Shown: positions 5,668 through 11,735 of the stretch, one piece after another
Layout of the letters: every line of letters starts with the position of its first letter
Numbering within the stretch: position 1 is the stretch's first letter
Assembly (NCBI GenBank): GCA_028710385.1
Contig: JAQTUC010000041.1
Span: forward strand, 1-11,735
Reading direction: 5' to 3'
Origin: Candidatus Omnitrophota bacterium
GTDB lineage: Bacteria; Omnitrophota; Gorgyraeia; Duberdicusellales; 4484-171
Length of the DNA stretch: 11,735 bases
Program-made: the position numbers and the translations under genes
The notes under the pieces: generated by a model
Seen by the model: the letters and a program-made list of their open reading frames with translations, nothing else
The model's database searches: none
What the model was told of the DNA's origin: nothing

Positions 5668-6553
5668 ATGTCTGAGCATGGAAAACGAAATATTTTTTTG
5701 GCAAAATGCTTCGCACCTTTCTCTGTAAAGAACCCTCACAGAGCGTATACATAGCACTGCCGCTGCCGGTCACTTTTGCAAAAATCCCACTCTCAAAAAG
5801 CTTATTCTTAGCTGCAGACAACTCCACGCAAAGACAAAGAGCACTGTTCTCCAAAGCATTAAAAATGCTGTTTTTTACAAGGCAAGCATCGCCTTTTTTT
5901 AATGCGTGACTCAGTATATTAGCATTATTAAGAAACTTTGTCAATTTGCCTCTATAGAGGCTATATACCCTCTTGGTAGAGAGAAAAACACCCGGCCATA
6001 TTACTGTGTGTTTCAGCGTTTTTCCCTGAATTGGCTTTACTTTTTCTCCTCTGCCGCAGATTAAAGCAAATCGGCTCTGGGCCAGAAAAAAATTAACGTC
6101 GCTTCCTATTAAACTGCCGATTCTATATAAAGAATCCCGGCTAAGATTAAGTTTGCAGAGTTCATCTATCGCAAGTATTGTTGAAGCGGCGTTGGAAGAA
6201 CCTCCCCCGAGGCCGGCGCCTACCGGAATTCTTTTAAACAAATGGATATCAAAGCCTGCTTTAAGCCCGTATTTTTCTTTGATAAGCTTTGCAGCTCTTA
6301 CGCAAAGATTGTTTTCGTTGGCGAGATTTTTCTTGTTGCAGAAAATCCTTATATTGTTGTTCTTTGAGGCGATAACCGTTATTTCATCAGAAAGCGAAAT
6401 TCTTTCGGCGATGCTTTCTATTTCGTGAAAACCTGAGGGGTATTTTCCTAGAATGTTAAGGTAAAGGTTTAGTTTGGCGGGGCTTAGAACCTTTATTTTA
6501 CTTCCGTAGAAATTCTTCGCACTTTTTTGCGATACAATCAGCTGAGAGTCCAT
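5663..6553 (-). CDS. ispE: 4-diphosphocytidyl-2-C-methyl-D-erythritol kinase
   Basis: IspE phosphorylates CDP-methylerythritol in the non-mevalonate (MEP) isoprenoid pathway. It is a GHMP-family kinase. With the ATG at 6553 the product has 296 residues. Motifs are SPAKLNLYL (24-32, with Lys27), GKYPSGFHEIES (36-47), the ATP-binding glycine-rich loop PVGAGLGGGSS (110-120), GSDVNFF (150-156) around the probable catalytic Asp152, and GSGSAMYTLC near the C-terminus. The start is uncertain. The conserved protein begins only about 20 residues after this Met; the 56-nt stretch before the transketolase stop is shared with tktC; and a longer TTG-initiated form (6604) has its AGGAG too close to the start. 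The gene precedes spoVG, as ispE does near the Bacillus cluster. Confidence 0.94.
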   Translation of the reverse strand: MDSQLIVSQKSAKNFYGSKIKVLSPAKLNLYLNILGKYPSGFHEIESIAERISLSDEITVIASKNNNIRIFCNKKNLANENNLCVRAAKLIKEKYGLKAGFDIHLFKRIPVGAGLGGGSSNAASTILAIDELCKLNLSRDSLYRIGSLIGSDVNFFLAQSRFALICGRGEKVKPIQGKTLKHTVIWPGVFLSTKRVYSLYRGKLTKFLNNANILSHALKKGDACLVKNSIFNALENSALCLCVELSAAKNKLFESGIFAKVTGSGSAMYTLCEGSLQRKVRSILPKKYFVFHAQTF

Positions 6554-7433
6554 AGCATTCCATAAGTTCCTTTGGCGAGCCTGACTGTCCGAATCTGTCT
6601 TCAACTCCTATGCGCTCAACCAAAACAGGATAATCGTGCGATAAAGTTTCGCACACTGCAGAATACAATCCTCCGGTTATCTGATGCTCTTCGCAGACAA
6701 TAACTTTTTTATATTTTTTGGCAATTTCAACTATTAATTCTTTATCAAACGGCTTTATCGTATGGAAATTATACACTGCCGCATCTTTCCCTTTTTCCTT
6801 AAGTGTCTTGGCGGCGGCCAATGCTTCGTTAACCATAACTCCGCAGGCAACTATTGCCACATCTTTCCCTTCCTGGCACATATAACCTTTGCCGAGCGTA
6901 AACTCTTTTCTGGTTTCAATAGACGGCACCTTAGCCCTGCCTAATCTTACGTAAAAGGGGCCGTTAGTTTCATAAGCCGTAAGTATGGCTGCGCGCGTTT
7001 CAGGGCCGTCAGCAGGAACCACCACTTTCATGTTCGGTATTGCGCGCATAAAATTTATATCTTCCAAAGCCTGATGCGAGGCGCCGTCCTCGCCGACAGT
7101 TATTCCGCTGTGGGTTGCAACAATTTTTACGTTCAGGTTATTGTAACATATACTGTTTCTAACCTGATCCAGCGCTCTTGCGCTTGCAAACATCGCAAAG
7201 GTTGAAACAAAAACTATTTTATTGCAGCTGGCGATTCCGGCGGATGTAGCCATCATATTCTGTTCCGCAACGCCGAAATTAAAAAATCTATCGGGAAATT
7301 CTTTCGCAAACAAAATTGTCCTTGTTGAGCCTGACAGGTCAGCATCCAAAACAATAATCTTCTGGTCTTTTTTTCCCAACTCAACAAGAGTTTTCCCGTA
7401 AACGTCGCGCTGATATGCTTGTTCCAGTGCCAT
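6498..7433 (-). CDS. tktC: Transketolase, C-terminal (pyrimidine-binding) subunit
   Basis: This is the second half of a split transketolase, which moves two-carbon units between sugar phosphates using thiamine diphosphate. The 311-residue protein has the pyrimidine-binding domain, with FNFGVAEQNM (51-60) carrying the cofactor-activating Glu57 and then STFAMFASARALDQVRN, HSGITVGEDGASHQ and FYVRLGR. The C-terminal domain includes KEKGKDAAVYNFHTIKPFD and EEHQITGGL. It starts with TAATG, sharing one base with the stop codon of the N-terminal subunit, so the two are translationally coupled and probably equimolar. Related 1-deoxyxylulose-5-phosphate synthase halves are less likely, because the family pattern fits split transketolase and a separate N-terminal transketolase subunit precedes it. 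Confidence 0.94.
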   Translation of the reverse strand: MALEQAYQRDVYGKTLVELGKKDQKIIVLDADLSGSTRTILFAKEFPDRFFNFGVAEQNMMATSAGIASCNKIVFVSTFAMFASARALDQVRNSICYNNLNVKIVATHSGITVGEDGASHQALEDINFMRAIPNMKVVVPADGPETRAAILTAYETNGPFYVRLGRAKVPSIETRKEFTLGKGYMCQEGKDVAIVACGVMVNEALAAAKTLKEKGKDAAVYNFHTIKPFDKELIVEIAKKYKKVIVCEEHQITGGLYSAVCETLSHDYPVLVERIGVEDRFGQSGSPKELMECYGLSADCIAKKCEEFLRK

Positions 7434-8284
7434 TACTCTTCCTCTGTTATTTCCTTTTCCACATTTTCTATTTCGCCAAGTTCTTTAAGGGCAATTTCTC
7501 TTTCTTTTTCGCTTGGAGCCCTGCCGTGGAAATCAACCACATGCTCCATAAAAGAAACCCCTTTGCCTTTTACGGTATGCGCCAATATAACGGTTGGTTT
7601 TAATTTCACGGAATTTGCGATACGGAAAGCCTCAAGCAATTCCTTTACATTATGGCCGTCGCAGGAAATAGCGTGCCAGCCAAACGCCTCCCATTTATTA
7701 AGGAGAGGCTCCAAATTCATTACATCATCTGTTCTTCCGTCAATCTGAAAATGGTTATAATCAACAATGCCGCAAAGATTGTCAGCTTTGTAATGCGCCG
7801 CGGCCATGGCTGCTTCCCAGATATTTCCCTCCTGTATTTCTCCATCCCCCATAAGGGTGTATACACGGTAATTTTTCTTATCCACTTTTGCGGAAAGAGC
7901 CATTCCAAGCGCAATGGATAAACCCTGCCCCAGAGAACCGCTCGCAAGCTCAACTCCGGGAACGCGCCTGTCAGGATGGCCCTGCAGAAGTGAATTAAAT
8001 CTGCGCAGAGTCCATAAATGTTCTCTGGGAAAATATCCGCTTAATGACAACGCCGCGTAAAGAGCCGGGCAGCAATGCCCCTTGGACAAATGAAACCTGT
8101 CCCTGTCCGGCCAGGTTGGATTTTTCGGGTCGTGTTTCATTATTTCAAAATAAAGGCACGCAATTATGTCGGTTGAGGAAAGCGAACCGCCCGGATGCCC
8201 GCTTCCTGCTTTCGCAAGCATCTCAATAATGAGCTTACGCATTTCGTTTGCTTTATTTTTTAGATGTTTTATTTTCGTTTCCAT
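7433..8284 (-). CDS. tktN: Transketolase, N-terminal (thiamine pyrophosphate-binding) subunit
   Basis: This 283-residue protein is the diphosphate-binding half of split transketolase. SGHPGGSLSSTDI (28-40) includes the active-site His30; LSKGHCCPALYAAL (67-79) includes His70; and GSLGQGLSIALGMAL (116-130) follows. The TPP/metal motif is GDGEIQEGNIWEA (147-159) with the partner Asn177 in DYNHF. ATG at 8284 is preceded by a modest GGA 5 nt upstream and lies inside the 3' end of the TPR gene (32-nt overlap). It is coupled to the C-terminal subunit by TAATG. Together the pair provides ribose-5-phosphate for Prs in the non-oxidative pentose-phosphate pathway. Confidence 0.95.
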   Translation of the reverse strand: METKIKHLKNKANEMRKLIIEMLAKAGSGHPGGSLSSTDIIACLYFEIMKHDPKNPTWPDRDRFHLSKGHCCPALYAALSLSGYFPREHLWTLRRFNSLLQGHPDRRVPGVELASGSLGQGLSIALGMALSAKVDKKNYRVYTLMGDGEIQEGNIWEAAMAAAHYKADNLCGIVDYNHFQIDGRTDDVMNLEPLLNKWEAFGWHAISCDGHNVKELLEAFRIANSVKLKPTVILAHTVKGKGVSFMEHVVDFHGRAPSEKEREIALKELGEIENVEKEITEEE

Positions 8285-9284
8285 AATTTTCCGTCTTAGC
8301 TTTTAATTCCTTATTGTCGGGAAACCGTTCAAGTCCTTTCCTGTAAAACCCAATAGCTTTGTCCTTTTTGTTTAAGGTTAAGTATAAATCCCCGAGATGT
8401 TCGTAAATAACCGGGTCCTCCTGGTTGCTGATTGCCTTGTTAAGGCATTCCTCGGCTTTCTTGTAATTTTTTTTCTTGAAATAAACCCAGCCCAAACTAT
8501 CAAGATATGCGCCGTTTTCAGGCTCGGCAGTTAAAGCCTTTTTAATCATGCTTTCGGCTTCTTCCAGATTTTTCCCCTGCTCTGCGTATAAATAGCCCAG
8601 GGAATTGAGCGTTTGCGCGTTGTCAGGAGAAATTTGTAAAGCTTTTTTCCAGGTTTTCACCGCGTCTTCCTTGCGGCCCACTTCGTCGTATAAAAACCCA
8701 AGCCAGAACAACGCATCAACGTAATCAGGCTGATGTTTTACGATATCTTCGTAAATGCCCAGGGCTTCCTGGGGCTGTTTTTTATAAAAATAGAACTGCG
8801 CAAGATATTCCGAAATTTTAATATCTTCCGGTTTAAGCCTGTGAGCCTTTTTAAGAAAATCCTCATATTCCGTTTCAAGCTCCCTGTCTTTCTGGCTGTA
8901 TGAATAAAGGAATATAAGGCCGAGAGAAGCGTCAAAACTTTCCGGGTCAAGCACCTTAGCTTCTTTAAGCTCAGTTTCCGCTTTTTCAAGCTCACCCATG
9001 CGTATTAAAACACTTGCTATCTTAAGCCTTACGTATACCGATTGCGGGTCAAGTTTTTTTACTTTATAAAGCGCGTTCAAAGAGCTTGCATAATCTCCGT
9101 CTTCTGCGTAGAACAATCCTTTAAGATAGTCTCCGTAAAGTTCTTTGATTGATTTTTCGTTTGCGGCAAACAGATTTACCGCAAAAAGGCAGGAAATAAA
9201 CAAAATCAGAAACGGCAGCAAAACTTTTTGCTTTACCCCGTTAGAGAGAATAACCGACTTTACACCCCTGCCAATACCGTACAA
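8253..9284 (-). CDS. Secreted or periplasmic TPR-repeat protein
   Basis: The protein has a hydrophobic N-terminal segment (KVLLPFLILFISCLFAVNLFA, then ANEKS) that reads as a signal peptide or membrane anchor. About eight tandem tetratricopeptide repeats follow, for example LYKVKKLDPQS, AKVLDPES, LYDEVGRKEDAVKTWKKAL, LGYLYAEQGKN and LGWVYFKKKNYKKAEECL. TPRs mediate protein-protein contacts, so this is probably an envelope scaffold; the partner is unknown. The start is uncertain. The frame is open to 9485, but the upstream part is translated repeat DNA (inverted-repeat element at 9233-9351 and small palindromes at 9378-9412). No ATG or GTG lies close to the signal peptide. I used the TTG at 9284, which has no good Shine-Dalgarno. 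The 3' end overlaps the transketolase N subunit by 32 nt. Confidence 0.85.
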   Translation of the reverse strand: MYGIGRGVKSVILSNGVKQKVLLPFLILFISCLFAVNLFAANEKSIKELYGDYLKGLFYAEDGDYASSLNALYKVKKLDPQSVYVRLKIASVLIRMGELEKAETELKEAKVLDPESFDASLGLIFLYSYSQKDRELETEYEDFLKKAHRLKPEDIKISEYLAQFYFYKKQPQEALGIYEDIVKHQPDYVDALFWLGFLYDEVGRKEDAVKTWKKALQISPDNAQTLNSLGYLYAEQGKNLEEAESMIKKALTAEPENGAYLDSLGWVYFKKKNYKKAEECLNKAISNQEDPVIYEHLGDLYLTLNKKDKAIGFYRKGLERFPDNKELKAKTENYGNENKTSKK

Positions 9285-9351
9285 AATAGGCAGCAGCTTG
9301 AAGCCATCAACGGAGCAAACCGTTAAAGAAAATACCTCTCTAACGGGGTTT
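9233..9351. repeat. Inverted-repeat element at the 5' end of the TPR gene
   Basis: ACCCCGTTAGAGAG (9235-9248) and CTCTCTAACGGGGT (9336-9349) are perfect 14-bp inverted repeats about 87 bp apart. The arm ACCCCGTTAGAGA is identical to 4062-4074 at the start of glmU. The arm nearest the gene is read in frame (as LSNGV) just before the TPR signal peptide, and the outer arm as NPVRE. On its far side lie two further small palindromes: GGCATT / AATGCC (9378-9400) and TGGCA-GA-TGCCA (9401-9412). Confidence 0.72.
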
Positions 9352-9488
9352 ACTGCCGCAGATTTTCTAGTATTAATGGCATTCGCAGTGCCGAAATGCC
9401 TGGCAGATGCCAACATCCGAAAAAATCTCATAGAAGTTGCGAAGCCTTTAATTGGCTGCGGAGATTGCCGGTTCAATGCAGTCAATTA

Positions 9489-9578
9489 TTATCTTGACTT
9501 ATGTCTCTGTTGTTTTCTTCTCTTTTTAAACCAGTGTCTTTTTACTTTTTTAAGTTTTCTTTTTCTTCCGCAGGGCAT
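9489..9578 (-). CDS. 29-residue basic protein, AURKAIP1/COX24-domain (bS22-like) type
   Basis: A complete small gene runs from ATG at 9578 to TAA at 9489, with GAGG 5 nt upstream. The product begins MPCGRKRKLKKVKRH and then continues WFKKRRKQQRHKSR; 18 of its 29 residues are Lys, Arg or His. The opening MPCGRKRK and the KKRR...RHK ending match the short basic bacterial proteins annotated as AURKAIP1/COX24 domain-containing, a family related to mycobacterial ribosomal protein bS22. A ribosomal role is therefore likely but not proved. It lies between hisG and the TPR gene and is short enough to be missed by gene callers. A chance ORF is unlikely given the ribosome-binding site and family-like sequence. 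Confidence 0.82.
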   Translation of the reverse strand: MPCGRKRKLKKVKRHWFKKRRKQQRHKSR

Positions 9579-9601
9579 CTTTTCCTCACTTTATTCGGAA
9601 A

Positions 9602-9664
9602 GTTTACAGTTAACAGTTTGCATCCAACAGTCCTTACTGTAAGCCGCACACCGTTCACCGTAAA
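9602..9664. repeat. Nine degenerate tandem heptamers after hisG
   Basis: The plus strand divides without gaps into nine 7-bp units: GTTTACA, GTTAACA, GTTTGCA, TCCAACA, GTCCTTA, CTGTAAG, CCGCACA, CCGTTCA, CCGTAAA. Most fit a loose (G/C)(T/C)(T/G)NNCA pattern. The array starts on the base next to the hisG stop codon. Heptameric short tandem repeats (STRR type) are known from cyanobacteria; similar arrays occur elsewhere. No function is assigned. Confidence 0.6.
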
Positions 9665-10540
9665 CTAATATATAAGCTTGTTCAACGGATATTCAATAAT
9701 ACCTTCCGCTCCGCTTTCTTTAAGTAGCGGTAGAAGCCTTCTTACTTCTTTTTCTTCAATTATAACCTCAAGAGCAAACCAGTCTTTAACGGTAAGAGTG
9801 GAAACAGTCGGCTTCTTTAGAGCCGGCAGAAGCGATGTTACCTTATCAAGGTTTTCTTTTTTAACGTTCAGCTTCAAACCAACCTTGTCTCTTGCTTCAA
9901 GCGCGCCCTTTAAAAGAAGTAAAATGTGATTTATTTTTTTCTTTTTCCATTCGTCTTTGTAGGCTTCCTTATTTGCGATAAATTTTGTAGTAGATGTACA
10001 TATGGTTGCAATTTCCATAAGGCCGTTTGCCCGCAGGCTATCGCCCGTTTCCGTAAGCTCAACTATAGCATCAACCAGGCCGGTTTTAACTTTGACTTCG
10101 GTTGCTCCCCAGCTGAATTCAACTTCTACATTTATTTTCTGGTCTTTGAAGAATTTTTTCGTGTAATTGGCAAGTTCTGTGGCTATGCGCTTACCTTCCA
10201 AATCTTTCAGTTTTCTTATTTTTGAATCTTCGCGCACTGCAACCACCCAGCGAACAGGATTTAATGTTTTTTTTGCGTATAAAAGCTCATCAACCCTAAC
10301 CACGTCAGAGTCGTTTTCAAGCACCCAGTCCTCTCCGGTTATTCCGCAATCAAGCACTCCGTCTTCAACGTAACGGGCCATTTCCTGAGCGCGAAGCAAC
10401 GTTGGCTTTATCTCTACATCGTCTATTGAAGGCGTGTAGGAACGGGAGCTTACGGAAATATTAAATCCGCCGTTTTTAAAAATTTCCAGAGTTTTTTCCT
10501 GAAGGCTGCCCTTAGGCAAACCTAGCTTCAAAACTTTCAC
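9665..10540 (-). CDS. hisG: ATP phosphoribosyltransferase, long form
   Basis: HisG joins ATP and PRPP in the first, feedback-controlled step of histidine synthesis. The start is GTG at 10540, because GGAGGT lies 6 nt upstream; a longer frame to 10573 would translate that site. The 291-residue protein is the long (HisG-L) form: KLGLPKGSLQEKTLEIF at the N-terminus, YVEDGVLDCGITGEDWV in the first lobe, the PRPP-binding VELTETGDSLRANGL, and a C-terminal ACT-like regulatory domain of about 75 residues ending EGIIEYPLNKLIY. Long forms are hexameric, inhibited by histidine, and do not need HisZ. It stands apart from other his genes here. It has its own promoter and a structured leader of about 190 nt, suggesting separate control. 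Confidence 0.96.
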   Translation of the reverse strand: MKVLKLGLPKGSLQEKTLEIFKNGGFNISVSSRSYTPSIDDVEIKPTLLRAQEMARYVEDGVLDCGITGEDWVLENDSDVVRVDELLYAKKTLNPVRWVVAVREDSKIRKLKDLEGKRIATELANYTKKFFKDQKINVEVEFSWGATEVKVKTGLVDAIVELTETGDSLRANGLMEIATICTSTTKFIANKEAYKDEWKKKKINHILLLLKGALEARDKVGLKLNVKKENLDKVTSLLPALKKPTVSTLTVKDWFALEVIIEEKEVRRLLPLLKESGAEGIIEYPLNKLIY

Positions 10541-10556
10541 GTAATACCTCCAATGA

Positions 10557-10659
10557 GCACAGTATTTTTTCAAGCTGTATCGGTGAAGAAAAAATACCAG
10601 TGCGAATTGGATACTTGACGCTTACCTTAATTAAAATATCCAGGTGGGCGTCACGTATC
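10557..10659 (-). promoter_or_regulatory. hisG leader with two large hairpins
   Basis: On the minus strand the first hairpin (10659-10610) pairs GATAC / GTATC, TGACGC / GCGTCA and ACCT / AGGT, separated by small symmetric internal loops, with a 14-nt loop. The second (10603-10557) pairs GCAC / GTGC and then ten perfect pairs, GTATTTTTTC / GAAAAAATAC, around a 16-nt loop; it ends 5 nt before the GGAGGT of hisG. The second loop contains CCGATAC, which could instead pair with GTATC of hairpin 1 or with TATCGGT further upstream (10685-10691), so alternative folds are possible. No histidine-rich leader peptide was seen. Confidence 0.5.
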
Positions 10660-10735
10660 TCTATCTTATTTCAAAATACAATTAACCGATATATTCAGTA
10701 ATATCAACAACTCAATTAAGCTTTACAAGGTTAAA

Positions 10736-10764
10736 ATTATACAACCGGAAAGTAGGCTTGTAAA
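10736..10764 (-). promoter_or_regulatory. Sigma-70-type promoter for hisG
   Basis: The minus strand has -35 TTTACA (10764-10759), a 17-bp spacer and a perfect -10 TATAAT (10741-10736), giving a start near 10729 and a leader of about 190 nt. The -35 box lies in a 9-bp perfect inverted repeat, CTTTACAAG / CTTGTAAAG (10721-10729 and 10757-10765), that brackets the promoter and could be an operator. Confidence 0.7.
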
Positions 10765-10782
10765 GAAAAATTAGCCGTAAAT

Positions 10783-11735
10783 CTAAACTTTTAAAAGCGA
10801 TTTGGCGGCAAGGAATACCTCATCCACCCCTATTTCTCTAAGGCATTGCTTATCAGTATTACATCCGCTAAAACGAAAGGATTTGTAACACGGCCTGCAG
10901 GAAATATGCTTTGAAAAAACAACGCAATTGTCTGTTATCGGATAGGCTCCGTATACCTTTTCATCAACTGGCCCGAATAGAACTATGGCTTTTTTGCCCA
11001 AAGCCTGCGCAATATGAAACGGCCCGCCGTCATTAGTAATCAGCAAGTTACACATAGAAAGCGCAGCGCAGAATTCCTGTAAATCTAATTTTGCGCATAA
11101 ATCTACAATATTCTCTTTTAATTCGCCTGAAACATAAGAACACACTCCTGCTTCGGGCTTGGAACCGAAAAGCAATATTTTTGCCTTTGTCTCCACGGTA
11201 AGTTTAGCGCAAAGGTTTAAAAAATTTTCCTGCGGCCAGCGTTTAAAATAAGCTGTGTTTCGCCAGCTATCTCCTGAGCCGGGGCAAACCGCAACCAATA
11301 AGTCATCCTTTTTTATCCCGCTAGCTTCAAGAATTTTTCCGGCATTTTTGAGCGGCTCTTCGGAAAGAAAAAGCTCAAATTTAGAATCTTTCGGCGTAAT
11401 GTTTAAGAACTTCAGCAATTCAAGATGGTATTTTGCCACATGCTTATCGCTGTAACCGGAAACTATATCTATTTTATCCGTCAAAAACCTTCCTCTGTTT
11501 TTAAAATTAAAACCTATGCGTTTTTTAATTCCGCACATTTTAAAGAAAAATCCGTATTGAGAGTTGAGCGATAAATCAAAAAGGACATCATATTTTTCTT
11601 TTTTTATTTCCTTAAAGAATGAAAAAGCTTTCTTGAGGAATTTTATTTTAGACTCTTTAAGCGTTTCCTTCCATTCGTCTTTCTCAAAAATAAATACCTT
11701 ATCAATAATGGGGTAGTTTTTAAGAAGCGGGTAAA
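10783..11735 (-). CDS. Glycosyltransferase family 9 (heptosyltransferase-like), 5' end beyond window
   Basis: GT9 enzymes transfer heptose or related sugars to the LPS core at the inner membrane. The frame is open without a stop from 10783 to the window edge, so the ATG at 11538 is internal; about 316 residues are visible and roughly 30 N-terminal ones (the usual GD-containing nucleotide-binding start) are missing. The N-terminal part includes KVFIFEKDEW and KEKYDVLFDLSLNSQYGFFF. The C-terminal donor-binding lobe has VAVCPGSGDSWRNTAYFKRW, ILLFGSKPE, the family hallmark NDGGPFHIAQALGKKAIVLFGP, and the Cys-rich end CRPC...GCNTDKQCLREI. It points to a Gram-negative outer envelope. The acceptor and sugar cannot be told from sequence. 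No terminator is clear before the hisG promoter, 18 nt downstream. Confidence 0.92.
   Translation of the reverse strand, partial: YPLLKNYPIIDKVFIFEKDEWKETLKESKIKFLKKAFSFFKEIKKEKYDVLFDLSLNSQYGFFFKMCGIKKRIGFNFKNRGRFLTDKIDIVSGYSDKHVAKYHLELLKFLNITPKDSKFELFLSEEPLKNAGKILEASGIKKDDLLVAVCPGSGDSWRNTAYFKRWPQENFLNLCAKLTVETKAKILLFGSKPEAGVCSYVSGELKENIVDLCAKLDLQEFCAALSMCNLLITNDGGPFHIAQALGKKAIVLFGPVDEKVYGAYPITDNCVVFSKHISCRPCYKSFRFSGCNTDKQCLREIGVDEVFLAAKSLLKV

Noticed and set aside
9145..9642. 165-codon plus-strand open frame
   Set aside because: It runs antisense through the TPR gene, both repeat elements and the small basic protein gene; it looks like a by-product of repeat DNA.
9602..9664. CRISPR array
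   Set aside because: The unit is 7 bp with no spacers, and there are no cas genes; it is a short tandem repeat.

Overview
The window is a nearly gap-free bacterial housekeeping segment in which every gene reads on the minus strand, so transcription runs from high to low coordinates. In that order it carries: a family 9 glycosyltransferase (5' end outside the window), hisG, a 29-residue basic protein, a TPR-repeat protein, the two halves of a split transketolase, ispE, spoVG, tRNA-Gln(UUG), a small GIY-YIG nuclease, glmU, prs, rplY/ctc, pth, rpsF and the start of ssb. The sequence looks AT-leaning, the genes are packed, and three of their boundaries overlap.

The taxon is inferred, not shown. 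A heptosyltransferase-like GT9 suggests a Gram-negative envelope. SpoVG, a CTC-type L25 and a split transketolase together with a 'MPCGRKRK' mini-protein suggest a deep-branching candidate phylum (Omnitrophota or Elusimicrobiota type) rather than a model organism. The ispE / spoVG / glmU / prs / ctc / pth order matches the Bacillus subtilis cluster (without purR-yabJ). A tRNA-Gln between ispE and prs is, as I recall, also seen in Deltaproteobacteria such as Geobacter, so the backbone is probably ancient.

The genes link several pathways. Transketolase makes pentose phosphates, Prs turns ribose-5-phosphate into PRPP, and HisG spends PRPP on histidine. GlmU makes UDP-GlcNAc for wall and LPS. IspE serves isoprenoid synthesis. 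L25, S6, Pth and tRNA-Gln serve translation, and SSB serves replication.

The unusual content lies between the genes. (1) A tRNA-Gln copy upstream of the intact one appears split in its D-loop by an 87-bp palindromic insert. A related 137-bp palindromic repeat abuts the 3' end of the intact tRNA, and its outer edge supplies the ribosome-binding site of the GIY-YIG gene. (2) Two roughly 120-bp elements bounded by ACCCCGTTAGAGA-type inverted repeats sit at the 5' ends of glmU and of the TPR gene, and one arm is read in frame into each protein. (3) hisG has a strong promoter and a leader of about 190 nt with two large hairpins. (4) Nine degenerate heptamers follow the hisG stop codon directly. 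(5) SpoVG carries an internal zinc ribbon.
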